Below are positions 8,358 to 16,516 of a stretch of DNA of 32,900 bases, piece by piece; positions within the stretch are counted from its first letter, which is position 1, and each line of letters begins with the position of its first letter. The stretch is from CAZLQF01 sp964561545. Lineage in GTDB: Bacteria; Bacteroidota; Bacteroidia; CAILMK01; CAYYUA01. A program made the position numbers and the translations under genes. Location: assembly GCA_964561545.1 (NCBI GenBank), contig CAZLQF010000029.1, positions 1 to 32,900 on the forward strand, written 5' to 3'. The notes beneath the pieces were generated by a model that worked only from the letters and a program-made list of their open reading frames with translations, ran no database searches and was not told the origin of the DNA.

Positions 8358-8774
8358 CTAACCTTCACCTTCATCAGGGCTTTCATCACTGTCATTGCCT
8401 CCACCACGATTACCGCCTGATGAGCGTTTGTAATATTTAATGAAACCAAACAATAACCTTCTGGAGGTATCAAGCGTTTCAAGCACTTCGTTGAGTTCAT
8501 CTTCAGAAATGTAGGCCAGCTTTTCAGATAGGTAAAGCTGGGTTTCTACATCGTAAATGTAGCTTTTGGCCGTAAAAAGGTGACGAAGCGACTCTTTACC
8601 GTATTTACGGGATGCTGCAGCCGCAATGTTGGATGGAACATTGGTAACGGTGGTTCGTAGTTGATAGGATAGTCCAAAATTTTCGACTTCGGGGAATTTT
8701 TTGGAAAGCTCGTACACATTTTTGGCAAGGTCCATTCCGGCTTTCCAAACTTCCAGTTCTGTTACCTTCATCAT
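8358..8774 (-). CDS. Four-helix-bundle protein (S23/23S rRNA intervening-sequence protein family)
   Basis: The 138-residue product has the family pattern: 'LEVWKAGMDLAKNVYELSKKFPEVENFGLSYQLR' (first helix and turn), 'VPSNIAAAASR' (normally SIPSNIAEG.R), then 'FTAKSYIYDVETQLYLSEKLAYI' and a last helix. These proteins form pentameric four-helix bundles and are often encoded inside 23S rRNA intervening sequences. This copy is in a chromosomal operon between gcvT and comB. The last roughly 20 residues (SSGGNRGG ... DESPDEGEG) are a Gly/Asp/Glu tail not typical of the family. The spacer to gcvT is 27 bases. Two adjacent ATG codons (8774 and 8771) could start it. The molecular role is not established. 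Confidence 0.85.
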   Translation of the reverse strand: MMKVTELEVWKAGMDLAKNVYELSKKFPEVENFGLSYQLRTTVTNVPSNIAAAASRKYGKESLRHLFTAKSYIYDVETQLYLSEKLAYISEDELNEVLETLDTSRRLLFGFIKYYKRSSGGNRGGGNDSDESPDEGEG

Positions 8775-8801
8775 AGTTAGTAGATTTTAATGGTTCGGTA
8801 C

Positions 8802-9890
8802 TTATTGTCTTGTGTAAAAGGGTAATTTTACAACCTTTGCATCCACCGTTTTGTTCCTGATTTTTATTTTTATTGACGTACCGATCTGGCTGTGAGTTTT
8901 CTTTACATACCCCATGGCAATGGATTTACCTAATGTAGGTGATTGCGTACCTGAGGTAACCGTGCCCAGCCTTTCTTCATTTTCATCCAGAATTTCATGC
9001 CCGTGACGTGCGATTCCCTTACCCATTAACTCGATGCCAACCAACTTACTTGTGATGCCCGCTTCTTTCTGCTTGGCCAATACATCTTTGGCAATGAAAT
9101 CGGTATCGAGCTTAGTGATCCAGGATAGACGGGCTTCAAGTGGTGAAGTGGTTTGGTCAATATCATTGCCGTAAAGGGCCAGGCCTGCTTCCAATCTTAA
9201 CGTGTCTCTTGCACCGAGTCCTGCTGGTTTAATGCCAAAAGCTTCACCTTCTTGCATAAAAGCATCCCACAAAGTAGTGGCATCCTCCGCATTGCAATAG
9301 AACTCCATTCCATCTTCTCCCGTATATCCCGTAGAAGATAAAATGACATCATCTGCACCAGCTATAGTACCTTTTTTAAATGTATAGAATTTAAGCGCGT
9401 TAAGGTCTACATCCGTATGTTTTTGCAACATCTTTTTAGCATCCGGACCCTGTACAGCAATCAGTGCAATCTGATCTGATATATCCTCTATGGTTGCATT
9501 AAATTGCTTATTCTGCTGCTCGATCCAATTCAAATCCTTTTCCTGATTGGCTGCATTGACCACCAACATGTATTCTTCCTCATCCAACATGTAAACGATC
9601 AGATCATCGATAATACCGCCTCGCTCATTGGGAAGGCAATTGTATTGGGCTCTACCGGGATATAATTTAGCAATGTCATTACTGGTTACATATTGTAAAA
9701 GTTCGCTGGCATGTGGACCTTTAACCTTAAATTCCCCCATATGGGAGACATCAAACATGCCTATTTTATTTCTTACAGCATGATGTTCTTCTTTGATGCC
9801 CGAGTAATAAACAGGCATGTTGAAGCCTGCAAATTCAACCATTTTGGCATCCAATGCTTCATGACGTTGTGTTAAGGGTGTTGTTTTCAT
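8802..9890 (-). CDS. gcvT: Glycine cleavage system T protein (aminomethyltransferase)
   Basis: The 362-residue protein is a full-length GcvT. Visible blocks are TPLTQRHEALDAKMVEFAGF at the start, MFDVSHMGEF, 'YTSNDIAKL'-like residues (YVTSNDIAKLYPGRAQYNCL), RGGIIDDLIVY, 'VQGPDAKKML', 'STGYTGEDGMEFY', 'GLGARDTLRLEAGLALYGNDID' and the C-terminal 'GTVTSGTQSPTLGKSIAMGYV'. It transfers the aminomethyl group from lipoyl-GcvH to tetrahydrofolate, releasing ammonia and giving 5,10-methylene-THF. GcvH and GcvP are not in the window. The gene leads a minus-strand run with the four-helix protein, comB and mpg. The promoter region just upstream contains a palindrome (9901-9918). Confidence 0.96.
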   Translation of the reverse strand: MKTTPLTQRHEALDAKMVEFAGFNMPVYYSGIKEEHHAVRNKIGMFDVSHMGEFKVKGPHASELLQYVTSNDIAKLYPGRAQYNCLPNERGGIIDDLIVYMLDEEEYMLVVNAANQEKDLNWIEQQNKQFNATIEDISDQIALIAVQGPDAKKMLQKHTDVDLNALKFYTFKKGTIAGADDVILSSTGYTGEDGMEFYCNAEDATTLWDAFMQEGEAFGIKPAGLGARDTLRLEAGLALYGNDIDQTTSPLEARLSWITKLDTDFIAKDVLAKQKEAGITSKLVGIELMGKGIARHGHEILDENEERLGTVTSGTQSPTLGKSIAMGYVKKTHSQIGTSIKIKIRNKTVDAKVVKLPFYTRQ

Positions 9891-9900
9891 GGATTATTTT

Positions 9901-9944
9901 ATTTGCCGAGTGGCAAATTTAAACCAAATTCAACGTATTTTAAA
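9901..9944 (-). promoter_or_regulatory. gcvT promoter with overlapping palindrome
   Basis: On the minus strand, TTTA (9941-9944), 19 bases and TAAATTTG (9914-9921) fit the Bacteroidota promoter pattern with one mismatch in the -33 part. A perfect palindrome ATTTGCC-GAGT-GGCAAAT (9901-9918) covers most of the -7 box and the likely start site, 11 bases from the ATG. This position suits an operator or a short 5' hairpin. Confidence 0.5.
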
Positions 9945-10226
9945 CTTTATGGATGGTATTGTTGAGAGGTGGAATAGAGCTTACAGGTGTTGATGTAAGG
10001 AATTGTGTTGTTGTATTCACGTTTTGGGATTGGGTTTTGGGTATTTTTTACTTGTTCATAGTACCTCGCATCGGTTTTTTTGGTTCACACTCTAGCGATG
10101 TGTGGTATATAAATCATCTTGAATAAACCACGCACTCACACTCCCATCGCTTATAACCCTTCCTGATTGCCAACTAAACATCACAAAACCGCTCTATTTC
10201 TATTGCTTTAACCCAACCATTTACCA
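9945..10226. other. Spacer with a loose inverted repeat, possibly a dispersed element
   Basis: No gene is seen between the arginase-family stop and the gcvT promoter. Around 10093-10150 the sequence can fold: AGCGATGTGTGGT (from about 10094) faces ACCACGCAC and, ten bases later, ATCGCT near 10150. GTGTGA-type octamers repeat on both sides of the fold. The composition, with G-rich and T-rich runs at 10021-10082, differs from the neighbouring spacers. No second copy lies in this window. Confidence 0.35.
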
Positions 10227-11378
10227 CTATCCTGATAACTTCTGCAAGGCATGCCACCACCGGTCTGGAATATCATCATTGGAAGCCGCAACATAGTCAT
10301 CATAAGCACACGGAATGATCTTCTGGCTTTCAAGGGTAGGATTGTCGGTATCGATGGGTACTTCCATCCACCAACGATCCGTCATTTTACTCTTATAAAA
10401 AATGATTTGATAGGCATGATTTTTCAAGTTCGTAATGTATTTAAAAAAGTCGTCTGCATCCTCAACTGGGCTTTCCATATTTCTATTGGCATAGCCTTCG
10501 GCAAAATACCACATCATTTGAGCTGCCAAATGCATCGTTTGGCCCCTTTGATCCATTTCAGCCTCTATTTCATGAACACCAATGCCATCCATCTTACCAC
10601 TAAGACCTGCGTACCTGGATAGCAAGCATGCTTCTTCAGCATAAAATCCGTTGGGGGAAGGATGGGTTGCGGCCGGTGCATCAGCCTGTCGAACACTACT
10701 CATATCGATGCTCATTAAATTGGCTTGGCGCACCACAGGTTCAATATTTTTCATATTTTCCCGAACCTTACCCAACCGAAAGGTATCAAAATAAAGCTTT
10801 TCCATCATGGCCAAGGCATCTTCATCTACCAGGTAAGATTGGTAACCCAAGATACTAAGGTTAAACAAATAGGTGGGATCATGGGTCAGTAGGTCCTGTA
10901 AGTAAGTTTGCGGCTGCAAACCGACATGTTGCTGAGAAGAAAAATCAATCCTTGCATCAAGGCTCACAAGGTTTGTCATTCGCCTTAGGTAACAAAAAGC
11001 CATGTATTGGGCGTAAGCCACTTCTTGCGTTCCTCCCAAAAGTAATGGTAAACAACCCTCATCCATTAGTTCACTTAATACATAAGCGAGCCCTTTAATG
11101 GATGCATCCGCTTCCCTGTTGAAATGATAATTTCCCAAATCCAGGATTTGCGGGAAATCCCGTAATTGTTTCAACTCATAAAAGTAATGCCGGATGCCAT
11201 TTAAGGCCTTTTCATCTGATTGATCGGTGATCCCGATTAAAGCCAGTTGCTTTCTGCCTATATTGGGAAAATGGTCCCCTGAATGGGTTTGAATAGAAGC
11301 ACCAATGGAAGGATGTTGCCATTCTCCGGTTTTGAATTCTTCCAGGTTGACAGGATCGAAAAAGGATTTCCAATTCAT
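10227..11378 (-). CDS. Arginase/agmatinase/formiminoglutamase-family protein with degenerate metal site
   Basis: From the ATG at 11378 the product is 383 residues starting MNWKSFFDPVNLEEF; the frame stays open 40 codons further, but that stretch contains a -7 promoter box (11402-11409) and is unlikely to be translated. The ureohydrolase fold can be followed through its metal-ligand blocks, yet each is altered: GGDH reads GGTQE, DAHxD reads DARID, and SxDxDxxDP reads SIDMSSVRQADAP. Of six usual Mn ligands three Asp appear to remain (in DARID and SIDM), while two His and one Asp are replaced. Active arginases need a two-metal site, so normal hydrolysis is doubtful. Similar degenerate members annotated as formimidoylglutamase are, as far as I recall, common in this phylum. 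No histidine-degradation genes are nearby. Confidence 0.8.
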   Translation of the reverse strand: MNWKSFFDPVNLEEFKTGEWQHPSIGASIQTHSGDHFPNIGRKQLALIGITDQSDEKALNGIRHYFYELKQLRDFPQILDLGNYHFNREADASIKGLAYVLSELMDEGCLPLLLGGTQEVAYAQYMAFCYLRRMTNLVSLDARIDFSSQQHVGLQPQTYLQDLLTHDPTYLFNLSILGYQSYLVDEDALAMMEKLYFDTFRLGKVRENMKNIEPVVRQANLMSIDMSSVRQADAPAATHPSPNGFYAEEACLLSRYAGLSGKMDGIGVHEIEAEMDQRGQTMHLAAQMMWYFAEGYANRNMESPVEDADDFFKYITNLKNHAYQIIFYKSKMTDRWWMEVPIDTDNPTLESQKIIPCAYDDYVAASNDDIPDRWWHALQKLSG

Positions 11379-11401
11379 AGCATTAGCGTTTGCGAATGGC
11401 T

Positions 11402-11409
11402 CAAATTTA
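11402..11409 (-). promoter_or_regulatory. -7 box of the arginase-family gene
   Basis: TAAATTTG on the minus strand is a full match to TAnnTTTG and lies 24 bases before the ATG at 11378. The -33 part 19 bases upstream is GCTG, a weak match. The box supports the ATG at 11378 over earlier starts. Confidence 0.4.
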
Positions 11410-11598
11410 TTCAGAAATCCATGCGGTTCAGCTAAAAGAATAAAGCCTTTAAACAAAAGCCATTGTAAACCGGTTATATAAATGGGAAGGTTTCCCAAAG
11501 AAGGAAATATTACATGCAGATCAAAATTTAAACCTGGATCACTTATTTGCGCTAAGGCTTTATTTAATTTGCATTCAGCTTTTTACAATTAGCGAATA

Positions 11599-12642
11599 AT
11601 GAAGTTTATAACAGGGGCTACAGGTTTTTTAGGCAGTTACGTATTGTATTATCTGTTGGATGAGGAAGATCCCAATTCAATAATTGCTCTGAAGCGTACC
11701 ACAAGCAGCTTTGATCAGCTCAATAGCATTTTCCGCTTTTTAGACGAGCAATATCAGACCCATCAACAAGATAAGCTTGACCAGGTTCAATGGATCAATG
11801 GCAACTTAAATGACATCAACACCGTGGATCATGTTTTGGAGCAGGTTGATACCATTTACCATACTGCTGCCAAGGTTTCCTATGATCCAAAAGATCGCGA
11901 TGCCATCATCAGCGTTAATGTAGATGGTACCAAAAACCTGATAGATCTGGCTGTTAAAAACAACATCGAACATTTCTACTATGTGAGCTCTGTTGCTTCG
12001 CTTAACAAAAAAGCCGGAGTACCAACAACAGAGGATTTCATTAGTTTTAAGCGAGATTTTTCCTCAACTTATGCCGAAAGTAAATTCAGGGCAGAAATGG
12101 AAGTATGGCGGGGATTTGCAGAAGGACTTCAGGGGGTGATCGTCAATCCGGGTGTAATTATTGGCCCGGGCGATTTTAACAGTGGCTCGCCGCGGATCTT
12201 TAAAACCATCCATGAAGGGCTGCGGTTTTACCCATCAGGATCAAGCGCATTGGTGGATGCACGCGATGTTGCCCAGAGTTTTATACGCTTAACCAAAGAT
12301 CCTTCAAGTTACAACAATCGCTACATCCAGGTTGCTGAGACCATGCCACTAAAAAAGATGCTGTCGCATATCGCCTATCACCTCAATGCTCCTAAACCCA
12401 AATACCAAGTCAACTTACCTTTGTCCTTAACCCTTGCTTATATTGAAAAACTTAGAAGCTTGATCTCAGGCTCAACCCCTTTCATCACCCCAGCCATTGC
12501 CAAAAATTCCAATACTGTTCAATATTACGACAACAGTAAAATTAAAGACCAACTTAACCTCGAATTCAGAAATGTAGCGGATTCTATCCGAGCAACTTGT
12601 GAATTTTTCTTGAACCAACAAGCTTCTAAAACAGCAAATTAA
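11599..12642 (+). CDS. NAD-dependent epimerase/dehydratase (extended SDR)
   Basis: The 347-residue protein opens with the Rossmann nucleotide-binding motif TGATGFLGSY (residues 5-14) and has 'NVDGTKNLIDLA', 'HFYYVSSVASL' with the catalytic Ser region, and the YxxxK pair in YAESK (about residues 156-160). 'VIVNPGVIIGPGDF' follows, as in dihydroflavonol-4-reductase-like and other extended short-chain dehydrogenases. Substrate cannot be told from the sequence. It is transcribed divergently from the arginase-family gene and lies 62 bases ahead of uvrB on the same strand, so the two may be cotranscribed by position, without a clear functional link. Confidence 0.88.
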   Translation: MKFITGATGFLGSYVLYYLLDEEDPNSIIALKRTTSSFDQLNSIFRFLDEQYQTHQQDKLDQVQWINGNLNDINTVDHVLEQVDTIYHTAAKVSYDPKDRDAIISVNVDGTKNLIDLAVKNNIEHFYYVSSVASLNKKAGVPTTEDFISFKRDFSSTYAESKFRAEMEVWRGFAEGLQGVIVNPGVIIGPGDFNSGSPRIFKTIHEGLRFYPSGSSALVDARDVAQSFIRLTKDPSSYNNRYIQVAETMPLKKMLSHIAYHLNAPKPKYQVNLPLSLTLAYIEKLRSLISGSTPFITPAIAKNSNTVQYYDNSKIKDQLNLEFRNVADSIRATCEFFLNQQASKTAN

Positions 12643-12704
12643 AGGAAACAAAAGCCCCCTATTATTTGCTATCTTTAAGATGGCATTAACCCTTTCAACT
12701 TATT

Positions 12705-14759
12705 ATGGAATTTAAATTACATTCACAATACGATCCTAAGGGTGACCAACCCGAAGCCATTGAACAATTAGTCAAAGGCGTTGAAAGTGAAGAAGAGCAC
12801 CAGGTATTGCTTGGTGTTACGGGCTCTGGTAAAACTTTTACAATGGCCAATGTGGTTCAGGCGTTGAACCGCCCCACATTGGTTTTAACCCATAATAAGA
12901 CGTTAACCGCCCAATTGTATGGTGAATTTCAACAGTTTTTCCCCGAAAATGCCGTTGAATACTTCGTTTCCTATTACGACTATTACCAGCCTGAAGCATA
13001 CAATCCCACGACCGATACTTACATAGAGAAAGACCTTAGCATCAATGAAGAAATAGAGCGGCTCAGGCTTCGTGCTACCTCTTCCCTCCTATCCGGTAGG
13101 CGGGATGTATTGATCGTTGCATCGGTCTCTTGTATCTACGGCATGGGCAATCCGGAAACCTTTAAACGCTCAACCGTATCTTTAGAAAAGGGCGAAGAAG
13201 TTACCCGAAACAAGCTGCTTTTCAAATTGGTAGAAGGACTTTATGCCCGCAATAAAAGTAGCCTGGAAAGAGGTACATTCCGTGTTTCGGGCGATGTCCT
13301 GGATATATACCCTCCTTATGCGGAATTTGCTTACCGGGTAAACTTCTGGGGTGATGAAATTGAAGAGCTGGAAAGCATTGATCCTCAAACTGGCGAGCAG
13401 ATCGAGCAGCGTGAAAGCGTCATGATCTTTCCGGCCAACTTATTTGTAACGCCACCTGATGTACAAGAGCTCGCAGTTAAGGAAATTGAAGAAGACCTTT
13501 ACCAGCAGATCAATTATTTCAATTCATTGGGATACCACATTGAATCGAAAAGGCTTGAGGAGAGGGTCAATTATGACCTGGAAATGATCAAGGAGCTTGG
13601 TTATTGTTCGGGCATTGAAAACTACTCAAGGTATTTTGACCGAAGAGAGCGGGGCGACCGGCCATTTTGCTTGTTGGATTATTTTCCTGAAGATTACCTC
13701 ATGTTCATTGATGAAAGCCATGTTACCATTCCCCAGGTCAGAGGCATGTATTCCGGTGACAGGGCCAGGAAAAATACTTTGGTGGAACATGGATTCAGGT
13801 TGCCTGCGGCTTTGGACAACCGGCCTTTGAACTTACAAGAATTTGAATCCTTAACCAATCAGGTAGTCTACGTGAGTGCAACACCCACCGAATATGAGTT
13901 GCAGAAAACTTCTGGGGCCTTCGTTGAACAAGTGGTACGGCCAACCGGCTTGCTCGATCCTAAAATTGAAATTAGACCAGTGCAAAACCAAGTAGATGAT
14001 TTGATGGATGAGATCGACCGCAGGGCCAAAGAAGGGGAAAGGACGCTTGTTACCACCCTAACCAAGCGAATGTCTGAAGAATTGACCCAATACCTTACCG
14101 ATTACGGGGTTAAATGCAAGTATTTACACTCCGGTATTGATACAATCGAACGGGTGGAAATTTTGCGGGATTTAAGGCTTGGAAATTTTGACGTGCTTAT
14201 AGGTATCAATCTTTTAAGGGAAGGCCTTGATCTGCCAGAAGTAGCCGTGGTAGCAATCCTTGATGCGGATAAAGAAGGCTTCCTGCGTTCAGAAACTTCA
14301 TTGACCCAAACAGCCGGCCGTGCAGCTCGAAACGTGAACGGCAGAGTCATCATGTATGCCGACCACATTACAGCCAGCATGCAAAAAACCATGAATGAAA
14401 CCGACAGGCGAAGGGGTAAGCAAATTGAATACAATGAAAAACACGGCATTGAACCTGAAACCATTAAACGAAGCCGTGAGCAGATCCTACAACAAACCTC
14501 TGTTGCGGACAACCGCTTAAAACCTGCTGATCCTTATCTGGATGAAGAACAAGAAGAAAAGAGCAAGGTTGCCGACCCGGTGGTAGCCTACATGTCACAA
14601 AAGCAATTGGAAGCCACCATTAAGGAGACCAAGGATAAAATGCTAAAAGCTGCCCAGAATATGGAATTTGTGGAAGCCGCCCGCCTCAGGGATGAGATGT
14701 ACACTTACCAAGAGAAGTTGAAAGAAAATTATGGTATAGAGTACCAGGAAGATAAGTGA
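12705..14759 (+). CDS. uvrB: Excinuclease ABC subunit B
   Basis: The 684-residue protein is a full-length UvrB. Walker A is GVTGSGKT (residues 37-44), the DNA-gripping beta-hairpin is seen in 'YYDYYQPEAY' (about residues 92-101), the helicase motif II is DESH (residues 336-339), and 'GINLLREGLDLPEVA' and 'QTAGRAARN' are motifs V and VI. The UVR domain for UvrC binding is at the C-terminus (about residues 636-675, 'AAQNMEFVEAARLRDEMY'). UvrB verifies bulky DNA damage after loading by UvrA and recruits UvrC for incision. The start is the ATG 62 bases after the SDR gene. uvrA and uvrC are not in the window. Confidence 0.97.
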   Translation: MEFKLHSQYDPKGDQPEAIEQLVKGVESEEEHQVLLGVTGSGKTFTMANVVQALNRPTLVLTHNKTLTAQLYGEFQQFFPENAVEYFVSYYDYYQPEAYNPTTDTYIEKDLSINEEIERLRLRATSSLLSGRRDVLIVASVSCIYGMGNPETFKRSTVSLEKGEEVTRNKLLFKLVEGLYARNKSSLERGTFRVSGDVLDIYPPYAEFAYRVNFWGDEIEELESIDPQTGEQIEQRESVMIFPANLFVTPPDVQELAVKEIEEDLYQQINYFNSLGYHIESKRLEERVNYDLEMIKELGYCSGIENYSRYFDRRERGDRPFCLLDYFPEDYLMFIDESHVTIPQVRGMYSGDRARKNTLVEHGFRLPAALDNRPLNLQEFESLTNQVVYVSATPTEYELQKTSGAFVEQVVRPTGLLDPKIEIRPVQNQVDDLMDEIDRRAKEGERTLVTTLTKRMSEELTQYLTDYGVKCKYLHSGIDTIERVEILRDLRLGNFDVLIGINLLREGLDLPEVAVVAILDADKEGFLRSETSLTQTAGRAARNVNGRVIMYADHITASMQKTMNETDRRRGKQIEYNEKHGIEPETIKRSREQILQQTSVADNRLKPADPYLDEEQEEKSKVADPVVAYMSQKQLEATIKETKDKMLKAAQNMEFVEAARLRDEMYTYQEKLKENYGIEYQEDK

Positions 14760-15165
14760 TGGGGAAAGCTTTCAACCCTGAACCGCCCTCAACCTGCTAA
14801 ACCGAATTGACGCTCATGTTCTGACATTTTATTTGGTTCACGATTGCATAAAAAATTGGGCGGTTGTTAAATTGACCTGGTCTACTTTTTAGAGTAAGTC
14901 CTATTGGTGAGGCACTATTGGAGCTTTGAATGAACGACAAATGCCAAATCAATATAAGTATTTGGGTTCAAAATCTGGTCAATTAAAATGGTTTGGCCGT
15001 AAAGCCTCTACGTTTTAAATAACCTTAGCCCAGAGCTTTAGGCCTCAGCTATATTGTTTTGGCGTAACACCCGATTGAAAAGGATTGACGAAACAAGGCC
15101 TATTGAAGCCTTATGCCGTAGCGTGTATTAAGTATTTTGATACTGATAAAAATTGCATTACGGCA
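14760..15165. other. 406-bp convergent spacer, no gene recognised
   Basis: This lies between the stops of uvrB (plus) and the BI-1 gene (minus). All six frames are closed at short intervals. At its right end there is an inverted repeat ATGCCGTA (15113-15120) and TACGGCAT (15159-15166), with a smaller nested repeat AGTAT/ATACT (15131-15144). The outer arm reaches the BI-1 stop codon, so the structure may end transcripts from one or both sides, although no T-run follows it on the minus strand. Confidence 0.45.
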
Positions 15166-15927
15166 TTAATCACCTCTGATCTTTGAAAGAAGCCTTAGAA
15201 TTTCCAAATAAAGCCAGATCAATGTAACCATTAATCCAAAGGCTGCAAACCATTCCATATACCGGGGCGCTCCTTGTTTCGATGCCCGGTCTATAAAATC
15301 AAAATCCAGCACCAGGTTAAGGGCTGCTACAATAACCACGACTACGCTAAAACCAATGCCTACGAGCCCATTTCCATGAATATAAGGCATCTGTCCCCCG
15401 AACATATTCATAAAAAAGGACACCATATAAACCAAAGCAATAGCACCGGTAGCCGCAAAGATACCGGTGCGGAATTTTTCGGTTACTTGAATAACGCCAG
15501 ATTGGTAGGCCACCAATAAGGAAAACATGGTTCCGAAAGTGAGCGCCACTGCTTGAAAGACAATGCCTGAAAATTGCGCCTCAAAGTAAGCAGAAATGCC
15601 TCCTAAAAACAGGCCTTGCAGTAAAGCATAAATCGGAGCTGTATAAGGGGCCCATTCTTTCTTAAAAATCGTTACAAGTGCCATTATTAAACCTCCAATG
15701 GCACCACCCCACATATAAGGCGCCATTGCACCGGTACCGTATAAGCTCCAGGTGTAACTGGCTGGCAATACCACCAAAAATAGTAATATCAAGGACCTTT
15801 GAACCGTCCCTTTAACGGTCATGATGTTATCAGCCGATAAGCCAGATGTATGTTTTCTCAATTCTTTAGCAAAACCCTCTTCACTTAAAGCCGGATTGGA
15901 TGTCTTATAAACACTTGTAGATGCCAT
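15166..15927 (-). CDS. Bax inhibitor-1/YccA family membrane protein
   Basis: The 253-residue protein has seven predicted membrane helices (about residues 44-63, 68-88, 95-114, 119-139, 148-170, 183-207 and 224-246) after a polar N-terminus, the layout of the BI-1 superfamily. The last part 'NLVLDFDFIDRASKQGAPRYMEWFAAFGLMVTLIWLYLEILRLLSKI' is typical of the bacterial Bax inhibitor-1/YccA branch, including the pair of Asp residues in the DFDFI segment that in BsYetJ-type proteins lies in a pH-dependent calcium gate. Function in this organism is inferred only as a possible ion leak or stress protein. A very good promoter stands upstream at 15980-16010. Confidence 0.88.
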   Translation of the reverse strand: MASTSVYKTSNPALSEEGFAKELRKHTSGLSADNIMTVKGTVQRSLILLFLVVLPASYTWSLYGTGAMAPYMWGGAIGGLIMALVTIFKKEWAPYTAPIYALLQGLFLGGISAYFEAQFSGIVFQAVALTFGTMFSLLVAYQSGVIQVTEKFRTGIFAATGAIALVYMVSFFMNMFGGQMPYIHGNGLVGIGFSVVVVIVAALNLVLDFDFIDRASKQGAPRYMEWFAAFGLMVTLIWLYLEILRLLSKIRGD

Positions 15928-15979
15928 TTACTGACCAAATTTTTGTTTTCGAAATATTAGGACAATTGATCAAATACCG

Positions 15980-16010
15980 CAAACTTATTCAGAAGCTAAA
16001 ACTTAACAAA
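15980..16010 (-). promoter_or_regulatory. Bacteroidota consensus promoter of the BI-1 gene
   Basis: On the minus strand TTTG (16007-16010), exactly 19 bases, then TAAGTTTG (15980-15987): a complete match to TTTG-N19-TAnnTTTG. The ATG at 15927 follows about 50 bases downstream. Confidence 0.65.
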
Positions 16011-16116
16011 AAACTTGCCAATAAGTATCTCAGGAATGCATCTAAAAGCAACAAAATGAAGTTAAAAATAATATTGTTATTCAATTGATTAAGTTGGCCA
16101 TCCGCCTTATACATCT

Positions 16117-16431
16117 TTACTGAAACTTCTTCCGCCATTTCACCTTCTCCATTTGCCGAAGAATGATCAATTCCGCCAATTTTTCAGGAACTTCTGGCGG
16201 TTGATAATTGGCCAAAACCTCCCTGAATTTTTCCTCAGAAACATCAATGCGATAAAGGATATTAACGAACTTGTCAAAACTGTGGTCGATCATTTGTGCA
16301 ATGCGGTCCGCCAGGTGTTTTTTCAATTCTTCATAGGCTTTTTCTTCATCGGAAGGAAGATGGACGGGCTTCTTGCCAATGTCAAAATCCTTCACGATGA
16401 TCTCAGCCGATTTTTTAACGTCATGCTTCAT
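16117..16431 (-). CDS. Small conserved protein of unknown function
   Basis: The 104-residue protein is charged and almost wholly helical, with no signal peptide or membrane segment. The stretch 'LADRIAQMIDHSFDKFVNILYRIDVSEEKFREVLA' (about residues 40-75) looks like a conserved helical core that I associate with small hypothetical proteins of Bacteroidota. The end 'AELIILRQMEKVKWRKKF' is basic. It follows the TIGR02757-type gene by 85 bases on the same strand and may be cotranscribed with it. No function can be assigned. Confidence 0.7.
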   Translation of the reverse strand: MKHDVKKSAEIIVKDFDIGKKPVHLPSDEEKAYEELKKHLADRIAQMIDHSFDKFVNILYRIDVSEEKFREVLANYQPPEVPEKLAELIILRQMEKVKWRKKFQ

Positions 16432-16516
16432 GGAAGCTTAAAGTTTGGGTTAGCAATGCGTTTATACCCTTATCCAGTTTATTTCAACATCATTTCTACT
16501 TCGTTTCTACTACATT

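Noticed and set aside
14102..14512. A 136-codon minus-strand ORF.
   Set aside because: It is antisense to the uvrB helicase domain and has no family features.
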